DNA of 28,242 nucleotides from Dichomitus squalens LYAD-421 SS1 (taxonomy: Eukaryota > Basidiomycota > Agaricomycetes > Polyporales > Polyporaceae). This document shows, one piece after another, positions 19,640-28,242 of the stretch. Where the stretch lies: contig NW_006766896.1 of the NCBI RefSeq assembly GCF_000275845.1, forward strand, positions 205,456-233,697, written 5' to 3'. The notes below the pieces were generated by a model. That model was not told the DNA's origin. It saw only the letters and a list, made by a program, of their open reading frames with translations, and searched no databases. The translations under genes and the position numbers were made by a program. Position 1 is the stretch's first letter; each line of letters starts with the position of its first letter.

Positions 19640-20420
19640 GGCCGGGCCGCTACACTGTGCGGTAGCACCACTCCAGCGTGAAATCCTGAACGGGGACACG
19701 CCAGCAGGCTCGCTGCGTCGACGAGGTAGCAATCGCGAGCCCAGCATCGGCATAGAGCTCAGAAAAACCCTCTCCACAGACAACGAAGTGGATCTCGCTG
19801 CTGAGACCGTACCCGCTGGTCATCGTCGCCTGCCAGCCCAGGAAGCGGTGGGCCCGAGATTTGATTTAGATCTGAGACGGTATCACGTCTTGCCGCTCAT
19901 CCAAGGCGTGGCGGAATACGTGAGGGAGACGAGTGTTGCGCAACGAAATTTGATCGGCGGTGTTGCGACCTGTGGGCGAGATCCATGTTCATACCCAACG
20001 CGCGAGCGAGCGTACGCACCGATTGACACATATCATGCAGTTTACATAGAAAAGCTGTTTCGGGTGGTAAATATATGCTGCGCTTATCGACCTTCATGAG
20101 GGGGATGCTGAGCGCAGAGCTAAAAGCGCTACATAGTCGCGTTCCATCAATGAGCGTGAGCGACGCAAGGAGCAAGCATGGCGAGTCAAGAAAGGGTATA
20201 TGTCGTCGTCGTTCGCACATTACCACTCACATGGGGGTGATAGGACCAGCGTAGCGACGTACCAATGTAAGCTCCGTGCCGGCGCCGGGCAAAGCGGCGG
20301 ACCTCCGCCCCGGGAAGCCGGCGCGGCCCGGGCCCATTGGGTTAGCGCGATTCGAGACGTTGCGGCTCTTAGCACACCACCGGTTCCAAAATCCAGTTAT
20401 AAGGCTGAGAGGGCCGTCAG
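19640..20420 (-). repeat. Minus-strand array element, copy E (lacks its 3' part)
   Basis: On the minus strand the frame reads FSELYADAGLAIAT near 19720-19760, matching YADNRLTIAA of copy D. Further upstream LIDGTRL and KVDKRSIYLPPE (near 20060-20150) match pieces of copies B and C, and the GTGAGT donor is present (20230-20225). The 3' portion with the LLTVQ-type motif is absent. Decay or truncation is likely. Confidence 0.4.
20276..20335. promoter_or_regulatory. GC-rich palindromic block, module 3
   Basis: This is a 60-nt block made almost only of G and C, with complementary pieces such as GCCGGCGC near both ends and CCCGGG in the middle. It is the longest of the GC-rich blocks that mark the 5' ends of the minus-strand elements. 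The partner plus-strand element is not adjacent here but resumes at about 26264. Confidence 0.4.
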
Positions 20421-20652
20421 CAAATAGTTCTTGCACGTCACTCCAACTTGAGGCAGAGGCAGCCGGCGACGGTAAGGGTGGGGGCGGGGCGCCAATTAGC
20501 CCCGGCCCCCGCAAAGCCGTACCAGCTGCAATCGGGTTCCAGAATGCCTTTATACGGGTCGATCATCGTGCGATTGAGAGAATTAGTGTGCTATATAGTT
20601 TCCGTATACATGAATCTCGTCATCTGCGGTCCATCATGAGCGTACGCTGCCC

Positions 20653-22222
20653 CTATACCTCACTGGCCACGCCCATCTTCTCCGCGGAGGACAGCCCCTC
20701 GTTGCCTTCCTCTGAGCCACTCTGGGAGCCTATCTCGACAGCCGAAATAATGGTGCACTGGGTCGCTATGCTGTCAACATTGGGACGACCAAATATGAGG
20801 GTGCTTGCGGCACCAGGCGCAGACCCAGCGTCATCTCCCTCGTCGGCCCGTGAAACTCCATGCTCAATCGGCGATCGCCTCATGGCAACGAGCAGAATGA
20901 TGATTGTGGGGTAAATTGCCTGCAGAGGTCATGAGTACCCTCAACAACTAAGACGATCGATATGGCATATGGCACACTTACGGCTATGGGTAAGAGGCAT
21001 CCATCGGCAAAGTACCACCCAATCTTGTCAAAATCACTCGCGCTGCTTGTGATCACAAATGGCCGCTTGAGTTGGTACACAACGAGGAACATCTGCAGTC
21101 CATCACCAAATCATAAATAAGCTTCCAGCCAATACCAAAACGCGAAGATAATCACTTACCAGTAGCGCACAGTAGATAGTGCCGGACTCGACAAGCAGAG
21201 CGAGAGCTTTCCATGTACTCGTCGTGCTCCCATCCGAGCTGAAGTACTTCTTCACCATGCGTCTGTACTCCCTAGGTGTGACTCAGAGGTCAGGTAAGCC
21301 TGCTGATGAAGGGTCATTGGAGACACGCACCACGCTTTGTAGGCAATCAAAGAGGTTGCAAGCATGTTCACGGACATGGATAAGATCAAGAACGCATCCG
21401 CAAAGCCGCCCAGACTAGTTAACAGATGGAGTTGTACGTAGGGGATTAATTTTGATTGATGGACGCTGATGACGCCAATCACTAAGGTTGAATGTGAGAT
21501 ACGGCTTCAGCGTGAAGATGTCATGCGACGAACCCAGGGTTAGAGCCAAGAGGAGGGGTCCAAGGAAGTAGACGACCCTCTTGCGCCATACGACGCAGGC
21601 TCGCCACCACACAATGGCATCTCCGATTATGATCTGCTCGGAGGTGGGCAGGTGGGGATCAGGAAGAGAATAGGAGAACAGAGTAAGGTACTGACGTTAG
21701 TACCCGTTGTCATCGTCATCATCCATGATTGTATCTCGACGACATGCTCAAAGGAAGCGACATCACCACTCGCGTCGTAGGCCGTGGATGTCAGGCCGTT
21801 TGTGGCGTCCAGCACCAGTTGGCTGACACGTAAACGGTACCATACCAGTGCGCACATATAGATGCTCGTCGAGGAATACAAGAGAAGGGTACTGAGAAAC
21901 AAAAATGCCACTGATATTCGAGACCGTAACCCCTGGCGACTATAGTATACGCATCAGCGCCTGTAGTATTAGGTGAGACCAATTAACGACTTGCACAAGG
22001 AAGATGATAGCTACAGTCACCAGCGCCGTCAAAATGCCTAATATCTGGTGAGCCATGGTTTGATGATATTGAAGGGTACGACTCACCGAATGATAGACTT
22101 GCCACGAGTAACTGGATGCTGGACTGGCTTCCGCTGCTGGCATAATATAGAGAAACTGTCAGGGCGAAGTCGTTAACCTCAACGGAACGAGGCGCGAGGG
22201 CAGTCGAGGCATGTGGAGACAT
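20653..22222 (-). CDS. Seven-helix membrane protein, basidiomycete family of unknown function
   Basis: This is an intact eight-exon gene encoding about 392 residues. Exons in transcript order are 22222-22087, 22037-21980, 21939-21696, 21633-21534, 21481-21331, 21271-21160, 21092-20982 and 20919-20653. All junctions keep frame. The start MSPHASTALAPRSVEVND precedes helix 1 (about 37-64). Helix 2 follows (75-100, with STSIYMCALVWYRL). Helix 3 carries GDAIVWWRACVVW (about 151-163), then helix 4 has LGPLLLALTLG. Helix 5 ends NMLATSLIAYKAWEYRR. Helix 6 follows (about 247-275). Helix 7 has GCLLPIAAIYPTIIILLVA. A hydrophilic Ser/Glu-rich tail of about 75 residues ends the protein. The layout and the WRACVVW, YKAW and YPTIIILLV signatures fit a large agaricomycete family of seven-helix proteins with no assigned role. 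Intron 2 is only 40 nt. The gene lies in a block that interrupts module 3 of the array. Confidence 0.85.
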
Positions 22223-23340
22223 TCTTCCGAATACAAGACAGCTGCAATGAGCTTAGAAAGGGCGAGAGAAATAGTGCAGGAACACGAACGGCTCTGTCAC
22301 TAAGTATGGAGGCTAGCCCCGGTCGAGCTCGGCGTCACATGCCAACCCCGACCCTGGTAGAAGCGCGGCAGAAATAGTCTTGAAAGATCGTGTGCATCTC
22401 GGGGACTTGTCCGACGCGAAGAGTATCATCCATGCTTCGAGAACTGGAGTATGAGTCCATCATATCCCTGTCGAGGATACCGGAGTTCGAATGTGGGATG
22501 TTAATTGAGTGTTACTTACCCCTGGCCGACTCGACTGGCGAAGCCGGTTATACTGTGGCAAACAGAAGGCACAAAAGCCAGAGAGCCTCTGGCTGTACAT
22601 AACAGCCAATGGCCTGACTGGGTCTTCATGATAAGCTCATAGCCTGAAATATCCACGCCACATACATCAGACAGCTGCCGCCGCTGCCTCAATTCTAAAG
22701 CCAATACCAGATCGTTGGTCGTTTCGGGTGTCGGACTCGGATCTTCTGTAGAAGGTGTCACTCGCGCCGAGTGAAAGCAATGATACTTCCACCTGTTTTC
22801 AGGGGTTCTCGTTTAGGTTCATAACTCGGAGATGCGCAAATGGCATCGTAGCGAACAGGATCGCACACTGAGATGCATTGGACAAATTCTGATGCGATCC
22901 GAGGGCTGCAGTCCTTTCACTTTCGTGTCGGCCCAACGACGCCGAGAGCCCCCAGTGCGGACGGATGTGATCTCCAAGGATAGGTGAGATGGTATTGAAC
23001 AGCCTTTCTTGGCAGGAGCCACTATGAGACGTACATGATATCGTGAGACAAGGTACCCGAATAGGGCACCTTGACTTGAGTTCAGCGAGACTCCCTTGCG
23101 GCGCCGTCTGAGCAATAATAAAAGCCCGAGGAGACGCTAGGAACAGGAGACTCCTAACGCACCGGATGCAGCTAAGATATGCCATTGTGGTCATTGATCG
23201 TGGCGGCGGAAAGGAGAAGCCCTGTTGGATGAGGATTTCCTGGCAGATGTTGCAAGATGACTTGCCTCTAAGTACGAGCGGCGGGATCTCGGGCGATCAT
23301 CTTGAACCTGCATCAGAGGTAAGCAGTTCACCCCGGACAG
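22223..23340. other. Unresolved region; possible minus-strand coding relic
   Basis: The minus strand holds two open stretches, 23194-22799 and 22761-22516, the second followed by a GTAAGT-type donor near 22515. Neither resembles a family I know. A third open frame (23115-22819) overlaps the first, so the frame cannot be decided by eye. A real but unidentified gene and chance frames are both possible. Confidence 0.3.
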
Positions 23341-23349
23341 ACCAACTGT

Positions 23350-23531
23350 CACGGCAGGGAATCGGATATTTCCAGCTGGAGAAAAGTCTCTGAAAAGGGG
23401 ACGCGCGAGGCAAACAATCCGTGAATGTGGCGTTTCTGGATAAAAGTCATTGAAAAACGACGGGCTGTTGCCTTTTGCGTCCCCATTTCATCGACTTTTC
23501 TCGAATCGAAAACATCCGATTCCCTGCCGTG
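23350..23531. mobile_element. MITE-like palindromic element (182 nt)
   Basis: The left arm (23350-23404) and the reverse complement of the right arm (23477-23531) match over their length. The first 18 nt, CACGGCAGGGAATCGGAT, are identical, and GAGAAAAGTC and GGGGACGC also match. The loop of about 70 nt contains a further copy of the AAAAGTC.(T)TGAAAA motif. The element encodes no protein. A 3-nt TGT flanks each side and might be a target-site duplication. The superfamily cannot be assigned from the ends alone. A foldback RNA could form if it is transcribed. Confidence 0.75.
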
Positions 23532-23796
23532 TGTATGCTATCCGACGACATTCCTCGGGAAATTTCCACTCTTTTCTGAGAGCGAATGGTAGAACACAGA
23601 AGGAATGGGAGGATCAGATAGAACGGAGTCACCACACTCTGATGAGGCCGCGCGTTGACACGAGGGACAGGCGCCGAAGAAGGGAGAACTGCCTCTGGCG
23701 CCGGCGTCCAAACTTGAACTTGGCACTCCTTGTCAGGGCTCCACTCGTACCAAGCTCCCAGAACCATCCATCACACAGGACACCCGGAAACTCCAC

Positions 23797-25412
23797 ATGA
23801 ATAGTCATCTCTGGTACAACATCGAAGACATCGTATACAAAGTGTTCGAGCTGCTGCAAGTGGACGTCATAAATGCCAGTGGCAATGTGCAGGACGCGAC
23901 CCTATGTCGTCAAGCGCTTGCTCGGTCAGCTCGGTCCTGCAAGGCTTTCGCTTCTTCAGCACTGACAATCCTATGGAGATCTCTGCCCAGCGACCGACCT
24001 TTGCTTGAGCTGCTGTATATCCTTGGCAATGTGGAGAGCTTATCCGACTACTCTCCCACAGCGTACAACACCGGCATCGGTCTCAGCGATACGCCTATCA
24101 ATCTTCCTGTGAGTGTATACTTTGCGTGATCGAGGCGCCGCTTTTGAAATCTACGCGCATCGCAGGTCTTGAGCGTCCAGGAGAATGTAAGAGCACACCC
24201 TCAGTGGCAACATTTCTTGCGGCATGCTTCCCATGTTTGTCAGATCAGATTAGACCCCTTCAGGTCGTCCGCGGGCTCAGCTATCTGGCCAGAGATAGCG
24301 TTCTCCATGGACGGTATCCTGATATTACCTCGACTCACCTCGGTCTATGTGACTTCCATATTCTCACCCTTGCGTGGTCATGTCCTCTCTTGCCATAATC
24401 TTGGATGCCTTGCTCTCATCCATCCATTCATACGGAGGCTCCGGCTGCGACTATCCAGAAAGGGCAAGGTCGATGAGGCACTCCACCGCATCATGTCTCA
24501 TATTGCTGCCACGGCCCAGAGCCTGGAATACTTCCGCAGCATGTACTCTCCCGCGCATCTTGGCGATCCCGGACTTCTAACCCACTTAACCCGTATACGC
24601 CACGTGACGATCGATGGCGATATCCATCCCAGCGACCTGCGAGATGTGGCTAGACTCTCTGGTCTCAAACATCTGTCCATCCCTGTTTCCCCGTCATTCA
24701 GTACTGCCCGTCTCGTCTCCTCATCCATAACGGATCTCCGTGTGGAGGATGCTTGGAACGTGCTTAGTGGTTTCTTGGAACGCGCGCACGTTCCACAGCT
24801 GCGGTCACTCCATATCACCACAGAGAGTTCCGCGAAGTCACCACTTGGGGCAGACACCTCTCAGCTCCTTCACATCGTGGCTGCCGGGTCACGACGCTGG
24901 AGATACTGTCCATCAAGTGGCAGGATGACTGTGCGCGACGCGTGGACGCCCCCATCCGCGCGCCGTACTGGGCGGGGCAGCTGGCGGAGATCACGGAGCC
25001 CCTTCTACCTCTGTGCGCTCTGCGTGAGGTGTCGCTTGATTTTGGGGGCTATGACCTCGAGTACACGTCCCGAGACGTGCAGGCGCTCTCCAAGGCCCTG
25101 CCCAGCCTGGAGGAACTCCGTTTGTACTTCCGAACGGCCATTGGGCCTCGCTCCGGGATAGAGTCGCTCATCCATTTCGACAATTGTCCGCACCTACACA
25201 TCCTGCATCTGCCAGGGATTGATGCCGCAGACGACATACTTACCGCGGCCGGGACTCCTGCGGCCCCGCATCCGACTCTGCACGAGCTTGTCATTGAGCG
25301 CGTGGTCTTCCGAGGGACGGATGAAGCCAAGGTGTCTGCAGAGATGTGGCAATCCATCGCGCGACAGTTCCCGAAGGCCACTCGACACGCCACGATCGGT
25401 CCGAAGGATTGA
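23797..25412 (+). CDS. F-box-type protein with leucine-rich C-terminal part
   Basis: Exon 1 (23797-24108) starts MNSHLWYNIEDIVYKVFELL and reads on through LARSARSCKAFASSALTILW, a pattern typical of basidiomycete F-box domains at the N-terminus. Intron 24109-24165 keeps frame. Exon 2 runs from 24166 with leucine-rich, repeat-like sequence (LTHLTRIRHVTIDG, LSGLKHLSIPV, VPQLRSLHITTE). Near 24877-24923 the frame changes. A 47-nt GTGGCT..GGCAG intron would restore frame and give about 503 residues. However, the skipped bases themselves read VTTLEILSIKW in the downstream frame, which looks like real coding sequence, so a one-base deletion near 24890 is equally possible. Exon 3 (24924-25412) carries LPSLEELRLYF and HLHILHLPGID and ends at TGA. 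F-box proteins usually recruit substrates to SCF ubiquitin ligases; the target is unknown. Confidence 0.7.
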
Positions 25413-26235
25413 TGAGAACGTTTCGGTACGATCCGTACTAGACGACGTTCAATGTCCCCCTATCGCTGCTGCCCCACCAATTCACGTTCCGTCCACTTGT
25501 CAGAACAGTTTCGGGTTACAATATGACAAGGTCTTAGATTGCTCGCAATCCATACAGTTGACACCACCCGTACACATACATTCACACCCGACGACGAGTC
25601 CTCCAGTGCTCACACTTCCGAGCGAGTAACGTGCCCTTTCACCGTCGCCCCGCTGTCCAGCAACTGCGTGACCCCTACTAGTAGCATCCGGGTGCCCATC
25701 GACGCTCCCAACACGCGGAGACGGTCACACATTGCTCGTGGACCGACTATGGACTTCACCGTCGTCGCCCATCTTTGGGGCATGGTCCACAACCCATTGA
25801 AGAGTTCCTAGCCATCGATGGAGCGGCGTTGGACGAACTCGTCCATGGGCGTGTTGATATCCCCGAAGCAGCAGACGCAGACATTCTCACTATTGCAGCT
25901 GCTCGTTTGTTTACAGTACCATGTGCACGATGTGGTGAGATTAAGAGACGTACACGTTCAACGGAACATGATGTTGATGTCGATGAGGTGATGAGTGGAG
26001 GTCGTGCGCGATCAACAGTATGTTAAGCTTGCCCGCCGTGCCGTCGGGTCCGCCACTTGCAGACTAGGGCAGGAGCTCGGAGCTGATCTTGACCCATCGC
26101 GCCTCCTCGGCGATGGCGGCGTTGCTCATGTGAGCGTGGCGGGAGAGGTTGCAAGAGCAGGATAGGGCTTACGCCTATATGGCGCCAGCATGCGCATGGA
26201 GAGACAGGAGAACAACTACACTGCCAAGAATGGAC
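25413..26235 (+). pseudogene. Region with a frame-split coding relic (25539-26026)
   Basis: One plus-strand frame runs 25539-25811 and ends with DFTVVAHLWGMVHNP. A second frame takes over from about 25798 with IEEFLAIDGAALDEL and continues through CARCGEIKRRTR to a stop at 26026. The switch falls at one place (CACAACCCATTGAAGAG), so a single-base indel in one older gene is plausible. The family is not recognised. The rest of the stretch (25413-25538 and 26027-26235) holds nothing I can support. Confidence 0.35.
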
Positions 26236-26263
26236 GGCCCGGGAATCCGGCCCATGCTGGGCC
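26236..26263. promoter_or_regulatory. GC-rich palindromic block before the last plus-strand element
   Basis: GGCCCGGG is followed by an inverted repeat GGCCCA (26249-26254), TGC, TGGGCC (26258-26263). It has the same character and the same position relative to the plus-strand element as the blocks at 4255, 7788, 12829 and 20276. Confidence 0.4.
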
Positions 26264-27830
26264 TGAGCGCTGAGCCTGGGACTGATGGGTACGTCCGGCC
26301 GCGCAATTATCGATCTAGCCGGGCGCGATACCCCAGCATCTCTCAATGGAGATCATGTCTCCGCGAAGCTTCCTCGTCTATCCCACCCTGCTACCGCGCA
26401 CTCAGCGCGGGGCAAAGCGAGGAATAGGGCGGCCCTGCATTCGCTGGAGCTTACACCCTAGACGCAGGTGAGCGAAGAACTACGGGAGAATATCTTTGCA
26501 ACGTCCTGGGCTCGCACGCAATCCTGCTGCTGATATCTGTTGCGAAGCCGTGTATGCCGCAGGTACCATGCTCAACTTGCACACGCCATACCGGGATATC
26601 TGGAATGACCATCCACATGTGTTCGCTACGGTATGTACTTTTGATGTATTCTCCATAAACTCAATCTTTATCAACGAGACAATCGACCACGTTCCTGACG
26701 CGTTTATCCGGGTAGCGGAGAATTTGCGTCTCGGTCCTACGACACGAGCCATCTGTCCATAACGACCTCGAACTAGCGCAAGCCAAGTGTTAGCTGCTGT
26801 GCAGATAAAGTAGAGTATGACGCGGGCATATGTCTCCCCATCAAGTGCGCTCTTCACCCTACACCGTCTGAACCTTGCTTTGTGCAAGCGCCTCTGTCTA
26901 GATGCGTCTACTTTGTGCGCATATTGTAGGCATATATGCATATTCAATACAGAGTATCGAGCGGGGTGTAGGCCGAAGGGATGCCACAGCTCAGATTAAC
27001 TCGCTTCTGGTAGATTGTGTCCGAGCTTGGTCTGTCGCGACAAGTCTTCATGCCTGAGTCGGTTGCATCACCCATCTCCCGAAGGTGGTTCACGCAGAAT
27101 ATAAACTCACTAGTTCGTTAAGACACCGAAAACAGAAATCGCACGAAACTCGTGGAACTGCTGCAAGTACAAGTTAGGTGGCTCATACAGTGTAAGGACG
27201 AGCTCCTAGACCTCGCACGGTCATCCCAACATGCTCCAAATCCTTCGGCTCCGTGTCTGCCGCGTTCTCCGCCCCACTATCGCCGCCAGGCCCTACTACC
27301 GCCGATCATTCTCCGGAGCTCTACACTGGCTGAATTCGACCTGAGCGTGTCGCCGAGGTCGGTTCCTGACTCATAGCACTCATGATATCCGCAGCTCGCG
27401 CAGGCGATCGGGGTGTTGAAGTAAGCGATCGCAAAGGAGTCCTGGGAGGTGAAGAACTCCTCGTGTACGTCGTGAACATCTTTGAGGTGTATGGCGAGAG
27501 TTCCTTCAGTCTCATGCTGACGTTGATCCTGTTTCACACCGTGAATATGGCTGTGCGACCTTCCTTACAGTGCGTAGATGCGGGGAGAGGCGCACATGCT
27601 TGCGTCTCCGCAGAAACGTATCAAGCCGATGACATGGCGAGACCGTACCAACTTGATTATCAATAGGGAGAACGCACATGTGGCAGAGCTGCGTTCTTTG
27701 GCCGAGGAAGGTCGTCTGAAGGGGTGGGAGAAGAACGCTATGCCGCGAGGTACCGTGACGTGAGGTAGACCAACTGTCAGATGATGTTTTCTCATCTGGT
27801 CCCTCAGGGGGCACAATTTCACCTATATAT
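26264..27830 (+). repeat. Plus-strand array element, last copy
   Basis: This is homologous to the plus-strand elements of the other modules. ISLQRPGLARNPAADICCEA near 26490-26550 matches TFLQRIEHARYDAAYACREA of copy A, and NIFEVYGESSFSLM at 27475-27516 matches DIFEVYDENSFGLM of copy B. After the first match the sequence diverges: a frame reading MLNLHTPYRDIWNDHPHVFAT runs to a GTATGT at about 26630 that could be a donor. The minus strand of 26480-26947 is open too. I do not recognise the product, and its state (intact with introns, or decayed) is undecided. Confidence 0.4.
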
Positions 27831-27899
27831 GGGTATTCCTTCTCCTGACAGCATTACATGGGATGTCCTCGCATTTGAAGCGGTACACTGCCGTGAAAG

Positions 27900-28242
27900 T
27901 AGCCTGCATCTGTAAAAACCACCTTTGCGAATTACACCTATTTAGTACAAATTAGCTCTTAATAGACACAGTAGTTGAATAGTGAAAAATAGTGCAAAAT
28001 CGAGAGGTCCCCAAAAATAATTGCACTATTTTGCACTATTAATGCAAATTTGTGCAAAGTAGCACTATAGTAGACGGAAATAGTGCTACAGTAGACGTTG
28101 ATAGTAGTGGATAGAGTGGGTCCATAATTTCTGAATAGTGTAGAAATGCTTAATATGACCTCAAAACCATCTGTTTATAAGCCCCAGATGCATTTAAAGT
28201 GCTGGAAAAAATATTATAAAAAGTAATCCTCACCCACGTCTT
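27900..28242. mobile_element. AT-rich end with TTTGCACTA/TAGTGCAAA repeats (probable DNA transposon terminus)
   Basis: Base composition drops sharply to AT-rich. TAGTGCAAAA at 27990-27999, TTGCACTATT at 28021-28030 and again at 28031-28040, TGTGCAAAGT at 28051-28060, AGCACTAT at 28061-28068 and TAGTGCTA at 28081-28088 are direct and inverted versions of one motif. Clustered short subterminal repeats in both orientations are typical of transposon ends, where transposase binds. No transposase gene is in the window and the element would continue past the right edge. An origin-like or matrix-attachment sequence is an alternative. Confidence 0.5.

Noticed and set aside
20276..20914. Plus-strand open frame of 212 codons across the GC-rich block and the end of the seven-helix gene
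   Set aside because: It is antisense to the last exon of a well-supported gene and begins in a GC-rich block with few stops.
1..28242. tRNA, rRNA, CRISPR array or bacterial operon features
   Set aside because: I looked for tRNA box motifs and regular spacer-repeat patterns and saw none. The intron-rich gene structure rules out a bacterial source.

Overview
The window looks like nuclear DNA of an agaricomycete (basidiomycete) fungus, probably a polypore-type species. The reasons are many short introns (40-90 nt) with GT..AG ends, DUF6533 membrane-protein genes, a seven-helix membrane-protein gene and an F-box-type gene typical of these fungi, an LTR fragment and other transposon-like ends. 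All identifications come from reading the sequence and from knowledge of families; no search was run.

Left and centre (about 480-20400): a degenerate tandem array. The repeating module is (i) a plus-strand DUF6533 gene, (ii) about 600 nt of conserved 3' flank, (iii) an unidentified minus-strand element of about 1.3-1.8 kb, and (iv) an unidentified plus-strand element of about 0.8-1.6 kb. Elements (iii) and (iv) lie head to head around a GC-rich, self-complementary block. Module 1 starts at the inner end of an LTR (1-479). Its DUF6533 gene (about 487-2202) has lost its start codon and carries an in-frame TAA. It also has a second copy of elements (iii) and (iv) (6490-8570). Module 2 (8964-about 15000) and module 3 (15922-about 20400) carry DUF6533 genes in which every exon I can place is open. 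Comparing the three copies let me place 11 exons per gene.

Right (20400-26230): a block unlike the array, apparently inserted into the head-to-head junction of module 3. It holds an intact 8-exon minus-strand seven-helix membrane-protein gene (20653-22222), a region I cannot resolve (22223-23340), a 182-nt palindromic MITE-like element (23350-23531), an F-box-type gene (23797-25412) with either a small third intron or a one-base frameshift, and a frame-split coding relic (25539-26026).

Far right (26236-27830): the plus-strand element of the array resumes, preceded by its GC-rich block. The last 350 nt (27900-28242) are AT-rich and hold several direct and inverted copies of TTTGCACTA/TAGTGCAAA, which suggests the end of a DNA transposon.

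Taken together, this is a local birth-and-death array of membrane-protein genes in a transposon-rich setting. The strongest annotations are the three DUF6533 copies, the seven-helix gene and the F-box gene. The minus and plus array elements are real repeats, but their coding status is unresolved.
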